The notes below the pieces were generated by a model. It saw nothing but the letters and a program-made list of their open reading frames with translations. It made no database searches and was not told the origin of the DNA. A stretch of DNA of 64,000 bases, from NCBI GenBank assembly GCA_903872345.1, contig CAIQKM010000006.1, positions 1 to 64,000 on the forward strand. The letters run 5' to 3'. This document shows, piece by piece, positions 19,401-25,637 of the stretch (positions are counted from its first letter, which is position 1; every line of letters begins with the position of its first letter). This DNA is from an uncultured Verrucomicrobia subdivision 3 bacterium (GTDB lineage Bacteria; Verrucomicrobiota; Verrucomicrobiia; Limisphaerales; UBA11358). The translations under genes and the position numbers were made by a program.

Positions 19401-21513
19401 CCGGCTGAAATCCCTGATTGGGGTCGGCGCCATTGGACCGGAACCACCAAACCTCCAGTTGATTTGCGCCCGGCAGCACATTCACCGGTATAATGGCCCC
19501 TTGATTGGCCAAGGTGAAACCGCTGACAAATGGATTCACATAGGCCGCCGGATCATACGACACTCCCACATTGGTATTGATGTAGCCCGCCCAATAACCG
19601 TTGGTGGCCCCCAGTTCGCCGGCCGGGGCGCCGATGGTTTGCCCCACGCTGGCAATGCCGCTGGTGACATACGGGGTGGTGGTGAAGTTGGAAAATACCA
19701 GGGAAGCGCTGCCATTGGTTGCGACCGTCCAAGCGGTCAGGTTGGTCACAACCGATCCGGCGAACAGCGCATTGGTCTGCAGACCGTTGTCGAGCCAGGA
19801 GAAGACGCGTTCAAACCGCACTGCGCTGCCGGAGGTGGCGGTGTACCGCAGCAGGGCGCGATGGGCGGGGTAACTGCTGTTCAACCAGGAATAATAGGCA
19901 TAGGTGGAGGTCATGAACCCGCGCGTCTGGTCAAGGGGATCCTGATAATCAATTTGCGGAGCCTCCTGCGCATCCAGTTGAACCGCCGTTTGCGCGGCTT
20001 GGGCGGAAGTGGCCGCCAGCGGACGGACATACTGACTATATTGCGCCGGATCACTGGGCCACACCAAGGCATAGCGGGTGAGCCGATTCGGCCATTGCAC
20101 CCCCCCCACCCCGGTGGTCAGCCAATAGACTTGGCAGTCGTTTTGATTCACCGTCGCCTGGTCGGCATATAATGTCTGGCCGGCACTCGATGACTGGGAA
20201 AAATAAAATTGCGTGCCCGCTGAGCCGGATGAAACCGTCACCGGGCTGGGCGTGACGCTCTGATTTTCCCAGCCGTCCTGGAACGGCGTCATGACATTGC
20301 CAAGATTGATGGTCACATCCTGCGGGGAAGGCGTCTTGTAAACGTCCACGATCTCAAAGCCGAGAAACTGGCTGGTGGTCTGGCCGGGCACCTGCTCGCC
20401 CAAGATTTCCACAAACACGCGGCCTTGCATGTTATAGGCCCGGAGGCAATTGTTATAGGTGTCAAACCAGAGCGTGGTGTTCGGCAGCACCGCGTTGGTG
20501 GGCGCGTAGGGATCCTGATATGGCGTGGCAACGGTCTGCGGAAACGCCGAATTGTAAATGACGTTGATGTCGCCGATTTGGCCGCTGGGCACGGTAATGA
20601 GATGGCTGAGCGCGGCGAACGAACCTTCCGTCCAGTAAATCTTCTGAGTGGGTTTGACCGGGGTGCTGGAGACAATATAGTTGGAGGTGACCAGCAGGGA
20701 GACGGTGTTGTTGTTGTTGGTGACAAAACTCGCCACGCTGGCCGCCGCGCCCAGGGCGTTGGTGTAGGCGGGTAGCATGTTGGTGGGATAATTGGCGGAG
20801 GAGATCCACGTCACCGAAATCTGGCCCGGCTGGGTGGCGAAGACCAGGCCGGCGTTTTGGCTGTAATAAAAGGGATTATTGGTGGTGATGACCGTGTTTG
20901 TGGTCACCACGCTGCCGTTGGTGGCATAGGTGGTGGTGCTGGCGGTGACCATCAGCGGCTGGTTAAGCCAGTAGGAAGAAACCACCGCGTTGGTGCCGGT
21001 ATAGTCGGTGCCCGGCGCCGGAATCACGCTTCCGAACAGCAAGACGCTCTGCTGGCTGAAAAATGGAACCCCCGCCTGGGCCTGCCAGAGCACCACCGAG
21101 TTGCTGGAGGAAAGCTGGCCGACCGAGTTCGAGCTCAACGCCATGGGAACCTGCATGGCCAAGGCCAGGTTGGTGGAAAGGGCGTTGTTGCCATTGATCA
21201 GGGCCGCGTTGGTGGCGACGCTCCAGTTGGTCCCCACCGGTGCGATCACGCCGTTAAACGCCACCAGGCTGGCAAACTGCCCGGGCGTGGCCGCATAGGC
21301 CGAACCGGAGGAGTTGACCGTGGGCAACTTCCCGTTCGAACCGGTGGTCGTGGGTGTGTTGGTCGTCGAAATAGGCACCCCGGCCTCCGACTGGTAGTTG
21401 AACGTCAGCCCGGTCGGGATCAGTTGCAGGGACGTGAAGACGTCAGCCCGCAACGCCCCGGCACCGGCGAGCAAGCCTGCCACGCCTAACAGCAGTCCAA
21501 GTTTCGGTTTCAT
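13495..21513 (-). CDS. Giant secreted protein, 2672 aa
   Basis: It begins with a signal peptide (MKPKLGLLLGVAGLLAGAGA) and then continues without a stop for 8 kb. The first 1000 residues are Asn/Thr-rich and beta-rich, with two segments resembling Ig-like putative domains (VVGQSFQYFVHASRLPATL; PPSLAVTPS). Near residue 1660 DINNDGVVNAADAAIMYP is a dockerin/EF-hand calcium loop. Residues of about 1950-2330 are Gln/Ala-rich and helical (LDDAQNALNTQIALGQQVQQ), probably coiled coil. The extreme C-terminus has no sorting motif. It belongs to no family I can name. A surface fibre, adhesin or secreted scaffold is inferred. Long antisense ORFs inside it are shadows. Confidence 0.75.
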   Translation of the reverse strand: MKPKLGLLLGVAGLLAGAGALRADVFTSLQLIPTGLTFNYQSEAGVPISTTNTPTTTGSNGKLPTVNSSGSAYAATPGQFASLVAFNGVIAPVGTNWSVATNAALINGNNALSTNLALAMQVPMALSSNSVGQLSSSNSVVLWQAQAGVPFFSQQSVLLFGSVIPAPGTDYTGTNAVVSSYWLNQPLMVTASTTTYATNGSVVTTNTVITTNNPFYYSQNAGLVFATQPGQISVTWISSANYPTNMLPAYTNALGAAASVASFVTNNNNTVSLLVTSNYIVSSTPVKPTQKIYWTEGSFAALSHLITVPSGQIGDINVIYNSAFPQTVATPYQDPYAPTNAVLPNTTLWFDTYNNCLRAYNMQGRVFVEILGEQVPGQTTSQFLGFEIVDVYKTPSPQDVTINLGNVMTPFQDGWENQSVTPSPVTVSSGSAGTQFYFSQSSSAGQTLYADQATVNQNDCQVYWLTTGVGGVQWPNRLTRYALVWPSDPAQYSQYVRPLAATSAQAAQTAVQLDAQEAPQIDYQDPLDQTRGFMTSTYAYYSWLNSSYPAHRALLRYTATSGSAVRFERVFSWLDNGLQTNALFAGSVVTNLTAWTVATNGSASLVFSNFTTTPYVTSGIASVGQTIGAPAGELGATNGYWAGYINTNVGVSYDPAAYVNPFVSGFTLANQGAIIPVNVLPGANQLEVWWFRSNGADPNQGFQPVYWPSVVADYTIQWPAAPRQIILASGNGSGPLTGGEQYGSIYYQNDPTQPGYNPNEEHALMLGGQAYALRDDLNNTNTASPNFSSLPYVLLSYVSTNGRPAMDVFQVRREAPELGQLFDYVVTAGTQLQPPMPLQYLAPIIGTNNYDYEPTNFSADLPAGWAGAATNGNYSLYGSFVFQDRYHNYWVYRGLHHGLPTLQAGQYNVTNGTFGSLPAATAVVGQSFQYFVHASRLPATLALNYYITSTPNANGSPVAVTNSPVLPVGLGFNQTSNGLCIVGIPQAPAGSNTFLLQVMDNSDGSFVTNLTLSLNVVSSGTVAALGPLAITCTNPFTGNVTLFTNRPPSLAVTPSPANCFTMHYYYRTQPGFAWPGLTNPPAVGAIVPYLRPVGTNWNGYAGDPTSSNTPSLDMVYRPTWPETMADGVTPLPTLSAGQTLTVANNKLTGVRGQNSVQVLYQESIATNSIAGNKPLASVTLYDPTVEKVSSLTGIGLPSSILTDMSNGRVYFPSLPPNLISRLWYDQMSSNLVFQGQFVANVDANLNYLLLNVLRGADLAAVTNLCQPTDTRYGAWVAAVTNLQTSVSTYTINSNFAYVVGTTVTDYAGDLVAIASSDTFVDSYALCATGPGNGYVTYVVGNSRNPAFAADQVSVVVTRVTPTLYSGGVSVVNSDNASPFGNTITFQHTCDLGGDASDYEYDWRIQAPNGSGNSPGTDGSTWPQLPNASGPTYTLGASGIMGLCDNWITMRYHCTNALANPALTNWSAWSTPIEAEGWITRVTKALNPLNGQSTSLMDNPANSTASLIQMAGPRWNGDVPLNNNSLTNAGLIPLYETVLNKGKDLSINSGINFGPANNALLTAAGYLSDLYTLLGNEAYDNSLNPTIGFGTADQTYGNIATAMFCFMGEEPSLLEQNLALLRGRNDSVAPGVENAPVYNRLYWNYTYGIDAGEVVYALNYNISDINNDGVVNAADAAIMYPQGHGDAYGHYLTALMNYYELLLNPNFDWVPQSQDVTILGATVAVNYEHERKFAADAENVVRTGEQVFQLTWRRDYQPGNVNGWDYFGTNYPGQNTYATVNGSQATVTGYWGMDHWAARVGQGAYLNWVVGNAILPPTDPNPNDQGIQIVDRTTVPELQELPVTAATLQNDMDNANAGTTPLGLSPNSIPFDINPQQVTGTAPQTHFEQVYQRAVVALNNAVTAFNDAQNVGQMLRSDQDSLANFEAGVTSQELAFNNQLIAIYGTPYPEDIGPGGAYSQGYTGPDLIHYMYVDNADTNIYGGSVPDLTTNQSFQIDIQQLPNDWETTNTLYENMAFIVPANSPVYSNGVQYVTFNLGADGFNNKPPGWTAQRGSLGSIQQAISTELAAQDKLRQALANAVGDKASLDQAINLFNAQTVINASDLALNNAINGETLTMNTIQNTLSTIDQCLNENISLAEAGIGAKSPIWFVGGMAVGTDAAGAVTQTTAETVKAIALGAMIQGENWGNLLGNVATELLQSAQTGQQDTMADNQYTLAQQSAAQALGQQLSALQGDVAVITADERALDDAQNALNTQIALGQQVQQQRLTFRQHAAAQVQGYTTRDTAFSLFQNEKLTRYNSLFNMAAKYTYMAANAYDYETGLLGTPAGQSLINQIVGSSALGVVENGQPQISGTDTGDPGLANALAEMKADWDVLQGRLGFNNPDGYGTIASLRSENYRIMTGTNGDANWQQILTEGLKPDIRTDSDAMNSCLQVDNGSGAAVPGIILSFSTTITDGENLFGQPLGPGDHAYSSSSFANKIFAVGVDLDGYIGMDNPVANGAAAGNYPTNDPTLDPSALAATPYVYLIPCGADIMRSPPLGDTSTIRSWNVNDVAIPLPFNIGQSDFSTTPYYTAANSLSEPLFATRKCQAFRPVSTSAAFNTSIYGAGGALAPSQYTNQRLIGRSVWNTKWKLVIPGTTLLADPNQGLSRFINSVKDVKLYFVTYSYAGN

Positions 21514-21566
21514 AGGTTCGCTTCAATAAAGGTCAAACACGCCATGGTTAATCGTCTCCCGGTAAA

Positions 21567-22910
21567 TTATCGCGGGCCCACGGCCAGAAATTCAAATTGC
21601 TGGCTCGTGACACCGTCCCCCCAGTCGCTCCAGTCAATAAAGCTGACCATGAAACTGCCGGCGCCGACGCTAAACAGCACGGGCGACTGGGAATTGTCCT
21701 CGCTGGTCCCCCAGACCGGGGTAACCACCACCACCGGCGGGGCGCTGAACGCCTTGCTGAACGTGACGGTGTAATAGTCCGAACTTTGCGTTACGATAAA
21801 ATCACCGGCACCCTGGACCGGGACGCCGCTGCTGTTGACGGTGCCAAAAACCAGCCGCAAATCCTCGTCCCCGCCCGTGGCGGGCATACTGTGGCTGGTC
21901 GTGTTAACATTGACCCCGCCGGCCACCGTGGCGGACGGCGCGGAAAGGGAATTGGAGAACGTGAGCGTGCCGCAACGGCCCGTGGCGCAGGACAGGGTGG
22001 TGGCGGATATGAGGTTTGAAGCGGTCAGTGCGGCAATGTTGAATGTTCCGTTGACGCTGGCCGTGCCCGCCACCGCATTGCTGCCGACCACCAGGCTGTT
22101 GATGCCCGCCGTCCCGGCCACGTTCACATTGGCGGTGGCCGCCGCACCACTCGCCGTCAGACTCGCCACCGTAACGGGATTGGTGACGACCAGCGTGGCG
22201 GTCGTGACCGGCCCGGCGACATTGAGTCCGCCAAACGCGGCGGAACCGTTGGCCGCCAGCACCGTGTTGGTCAGCACGGAGGGGTTGCCCAAGACCAGGT
22301 TGGTGGCCGCGAGGGTGCCACTGACATTGGCCGGCTGCCAGAGGATGACATTGCCGCCGGCAACGCTGACCACCTGGGTGTACTGTTGCAGGGAGGTCAG
22401 CGTGCAAAGGTTGCTGACATAGGCCGCCGCATTCGCCGTAACCGCGCTCTGGGCCACGAAGGCATACGCGGAAGGCAGCACCAACTGGCGGGGCAGAATG
22501 GTGTAAGCACCGCCCCCGACCGCTACGCCCTGGACTGAAAGCTCGACGAAGAGCGATGAATTGGTGGTCCAAACAGACGGGAACGAGGGATAGGGTTCGG
22601 TCGTGTACTTGCCCCCGGACCCGAGCAATACGCTGAAATAGCCGTTGTTTACCGTGACGGTTTGTTCCTCGGCATAGATTTCGGCGCCGCCGGACTGGGC
22701 GCTCCAGAGGCGGAACACGACGTCATAATCCTTGGGGCCTCCGTTGGTCACCGCCCCCAGAGGATTGCCACCGCCATCGGCCAGGTATCCCTGATAGGCC
22801 ATGAAAGGCGAAACCGTCTGGGCACCGGCCGGAGCGGCAGCGGCGAGGACGACCAGCGCCAGCAGCACCAGCAGAAGACCCGAATCCAGGGGGGAAAAAT
22901 TGGATTTCAT
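21567..22910 (-). CDS. Fibre-like secreted paralogue 3
   Basis: 447 aa from the ATG at 22910, whose signal peptide (VLLALVVLAAAAPAGAQ) fits better than the longer frame. It shares a head with the next two upstream genes: QTVSPFMAYQGYLADGGGNP, then FRLWSAQSGGAEIYAEEQTV and GYFSVLLG. A Val/Ala/Asn repetitive shaft follows, then a C-terminal beta domain (YYTVTFSKAFSAPPVVVVTP through FEFLAVGPR) like H-type lectin or C1q-like knobs. The head-shaft-knob plan resembles phage tail fibres and collagen-like proteins. A trimeric extracellular fibre is inferred. The ligand is unknown. Confidence 0.7.
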   Translation of the reverse strand: MKSNFSPLDSGLLLVLLALVVLAAAAPAGAQTVSPFMAYQGYLADGGGNPLGAVTNGGPKDYDVVFRLWSAQSGGAEIYAEEQTVTVNNGYFSVLLGSGGKYTTEPYPSFPSVWTTNSSLFVELSVQGVAVGGGAYTILPRQLVLPSAYAFVAQSAVTANAAAYVSNLCTLTSLQQYTQVVSVAGGNVILWQPANVSGTLAATNLVLGNPSVLTNTVLAANGSAAFGGLNVAGPVTTATLVVTNPVTVASLTASGAAATANVNVAGTAGINSLVVGSNAVAGTASVNGTFNIAALTASNLISATTLSCATGRCGTLTFSNSLSAPSATVAGGVNVNTTSHSMPATGGDEDLRLVFGTVNSSGVPVQGAGDFIVTQSSDYYTVTFSKAFSAPPVVVVTPVWGTSEDNSQSPVLFSVGAGSFMVSFIDWSDWGDGVTSQQFEFLAVGPR

Positions 22911-22941
22911 ATTTGTTTGAGATGAAAAAGAGGCACAGGGA

Positions 22942-24279
22942 TCAGGGCTGCCCGAGGGCGATGAAATGGAACGCCTGGGGGTTCGGATTATTGTCGCCGT
23001 CCCAGTTGACAAACTCGAAAGTTGCACTCGTGGTGGACACGCTCAGAACCACCGGGGTGAAATAGGTGACCGCATCATTGTTGATGGGGTAAGTGGTGCT
23101 CACCGGCGTGACCGCGACCATGGGAATGGAACTGAACGCCCTGGCGAACGTAATGGTATAGCTGGAAGAACCCTTCGTGCAGGTACACGTACCGCCATTA
23201 TTCGCAATGACCCCGGCGGATGTCACCGTGCCGCGGACGATGCGCAACCCGTAGTCGCCGGCGGTGACATACAGGGTATTGGTGGCCGTGTTCATGGCCA
23301 CGGAGGCGCCGGGGACATTGACGACCGGAGCCGAAAGCGCATTGGTAAGGTTGACGGACTGCGCCGTGAGGCTGGGCGCGGTTGCGAGTTGGACCGACGC
23401 CGTACCGGCGGCAACTAACGGGGTCATGACTGAGAGAACCGACAGGGCGGGCGTCGAAAGTGTGTTGGTAACGGTCAGCTTGCCGGCATGGGCCGTGCCG
23501 CCAACACCGGCGGCAGCCGTCGAGACATTTCCCGGAACGGAAAGGCTGGCGCTCATCAGCGAATTGGTGAGCAGGAGGGTGCCGGCCGCAAGCTGGTTGG
23601 TGACATTCAACTGCGGGCAGACGGCGGTGCCGTTCACGATGATCTGACCATTGGTGCCGGTCACCACCGCATTGGTGGCGGTGACGGCGGCATTCACCCC
23701 CACCCCTTCGGTGAAGTTGACGGTATTGCCGGTCGGATTCACCACTTGGGCATTGGTGCTGGCCGTCCCCATGTTAAGCGCATAGGTAGCCGTGCCGACA
23801 TTCGCGGCGTTCTGAGCAAAGAATGCATTGGGAACCGTCAGCAACGGAGTCCGCGGCGACAGGGTCAGATTCTGCCCGCCGATGACTGCGTTTCCATAAC
23901 CCGGCAACGTGAGTTCGACATACAGGCTGACATTGGAGGCAAAGACCGAAGCCAGTTGCGGATGGACTTCCGACTGGTAGGCGGAACCCTGCCCGATGAG
24001 GGCGGCAAAATAGCCGTTATTGGCGGTGACAATCTGTTGTTCGGCATAGACCTCGGTTCCGCCGGTGGGCGCCGTCCACAACCGGATAATCAGATTGGGG
24101 GTGATCAGCCCGGTGTTGGTGCTGCCCAGCGGCACGCCGTTGCCGTCGGTCAGATACCCCTGAAACGCCAGATAGGGCGAAACCGTCTGGGCCTGCCCGA
24201 TCAAGGCGGCAAACAGGGCGACCAGGAGCAGCCCGGCCAACAACGTTCGCACCGCCTTGGGAAGTGGGTGATGATTCAT
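22942..24279 (-). CDS. Fibre-like secreted paralogue 2
   Basis: 445 aa with a signal peptide (LLAGLLLVALFAALIGQAQ). The head (VSPYLAFQGYLTDGNGVPLG; IRLWTAPTGGTEVYAEQQIV; GYFAALIG) and knob (YTITFARAFSSIPMVAVTP; FHFIALGQP) align by eye with the genes on both sides. The middle (residues of about 175-335) has Thr/Asn/Ala repeats and is the most divergent part. The knob has an unusual CTCTKGSS segment, two cysteines that could bond. It starts 52 bases after paralogue 1. Divergence of shaft and knob between tandem copies suggests different targets. Confidence 0.7.
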   Translation of the reverse strand: MNHHPLPKAVRTLLAGLLLVALFAALIGQAQTVSPYLAFQGYLTDGNGVPLGSTNTGLITPNLIIRLWTAPTGGTEVYAEQQIVTANNGYFAALIGQGSAYQSEVHPQLASVFASNVSLYVELTLPGYGNAVIGGQNLTLSPRTPLLTVPNAFFAQNAANVGTATYALNMGTASTNAQVVNPTGNTVNFTEGVGVNAAVTATNAVVTGTNGQIIVNGTAVCPQLNVTNQLAAGTLLLTNSLMSASLSVPGNVSTAAAGVGGTAHAGKLTVTNTLSTPALSVLSVMTPLVAAGTASVQLATAPSLTAQSVNLTNALSAPVVNVPGASVAMNTATNTLYVTAGDYGLRIVRGTVTSAGVIANNGGTCTCTKGSSSYTITFARAFSSIPMVAVTPVSTTYPINNDAVTYFTPVVLSVSTTSATFEFVNWDGDNNPNPQAFHFIALGQP

Positions 24280-24331
24280 ATTCCAATAAGTTTAAATCGT
24301 TGGTTGATTTGCAAAACAGGTTGCCGTCCGG

Positions 24332-25630
24332 TCAGGGCGGTCCGATGGCGATGAACTGGAAATCCTGGGCATAAGCCGTTTCACCCTTGTTCATGAAAAA
24401 GACTTGAAAACCGGTGTTGACGGTGGTGGTCAACACGGGCATGTAGATTTCGCCGGTGCCCAAGTTCTCTGACGTGGGGAAAACCACTGGCGTGCCGCTG
24501 AACGGCTGGCTGAAAGCGACATTGTAATAGGTGCCATGGGAGGTGTTTGAGGCCTTGGAAACAGTGAAGTTGGTGCCCCACGTCACCAAGCCGGCCGAAT
24601 TGACCGAACCTTGGATGATGCGCAATGCCTGAATTCCGCCGACGGCCAGCAAGGGGTGGCCGGTTCCGTTATTGAACATAAGGTCGCCGGCAAAGGAAGG
24701 CGCACCGCCGGCAACCGTATTGGTGACCTGCAAAGAGCCGAGGTTAAGGGTGCTCGCCGTTATCGTGCTGGCCGAAATGTTGGTTGCCGCCAGGGTGCCG
24801 ACCAGAAAATTGGTGGTCGTCAGGGAATTGGTCACCGTCACCATATTGGTCACCACCAGCGAACCGGCGGATAGCGAACCGGTCACCGTGAGGCTGGACA
24901 GGCTGAGATTAGTGGCAAATCCGCCGCCGTTAAGGAACAGGTTGCCGGCCTGAAGCTGGTTGGCGGCCAAGTTTCCGGAAACGTTCGCGCTGTTCAAGCC
25001 GGCCGCCCCGTTGATCGTGAGCACCACATTGGTGGCCGGACCGGACCCGACGGACAGGCCGGCGGCGGTCAGCGCGCCGTTGATCGTAAGCGGACCGCCG
25101 ACGTTGACCGTGTTGTTGGTCAGATTGACAACCAGCGAATTGGAGTTGCCGCCCAAGGCGTTGGCATAGTTGGCCGTGCCGGCGCCGGCGGCATACTGGG
25201 CCTGGAAGACATAGGGGGAACTCAACAGCCGGAGCCGCGGGCAAACCGTGTACTGAGTCGCGCCGAGCAGCAGCGTCGTCTGGACATACAGCGTGGCATT
25301 GGTGGCATTGGTGGTACTGAAAATGGCGGCGAAGTTTGCGTTGTTATAATTGCTGTAAGCGCCGCCCTGACCGAGGAGCACGCTGAACATCCCCTTCGTC
25401 ACGGTCACGGGCTGCTGTTCGGCATAAACCACGGAACCGTTGGTGGGATTGTTCCAGAAACAGAAGGCCAGATTGATAGTCTTGGGGCCGGCGTTGGTGT
25501 TGCCCAAGGCGACGGCATTGGTGTCCGCCAGAAACCCCTGATACGCCATCAGGCCCGGAACATTCTGGCCCCGGACCGGCAGAACAGCCAGCAACAACAG
25601 AACGGCAAGGAATCGCGCGATGATTTTCAT
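24332..25630 (-). CDS. Fibre-like secreted paralogue 1
   Basis: 432 aa with a signal peptide (MKIIARFLAVLLLLAVLPVRG). The head is VPGLMAYQGFLADTNAVALG, then FCFWNNPTNGSVVYAEQQPV and GMFSVLLGQGG. The shaft is built of short Asn/Thr/Leu repeats (TTNFLVGTLAATNISASTI). The knob ends FQFIAIGPP. It begins 7 bases after the 943-aa gene, so the two are surely co-transcribed. The function is inferred as for the other two copies. Confidence 0.7.
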   Translation of the reverse strand: MKIIARFLAVLLLLAVLPVRGQNVPGLMAYQGFLADTNAVALGNTNAGPKTINLAFCFWNNPTNGSVVYAEQQPVTVTKGMFSVLLGQGGAYSNYNNANFAAIFSTTNATNATLYVQTTLLLGATQYTVCPRLRLLSSPYVFQAQYAAGAGTANYANALGGNSNSLVVNLTNNTVNVGGPLTINGALTAAGLSVGSGPATNVVLTINGAAGLNSANVSGNLAANQLQAGNLFLNGGGFATNLSLSSLTVTGSLSAGSLVVTNMVTVTNSLTTTNFLVGTLAATNISASTITASTLNLGSLQVTNTVAGGAPSFAGDLMFNNGTGHPLLAVGGIQALRIIQGSVNSAGLVTWGTNFTVSKASNTSHGTYYNVAFSQPFSGTPVVFPTSENLGTGEIYMPVLTTTVNTGFQVFFMNKGETAYAQDFQFIAIGPP

Positions 25631-25637
25631 GGCAGGG

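Noticed and set aside
15610..20172. Long plus-strand ORFs of 681 and 835 codons
   Set aside because: They lie wholly antisense to the 2672-aa gene. Their composition (Gly/Arg/Val/His-rich) is what a GC-rich antisense frame gives. They have no domains or start sites.
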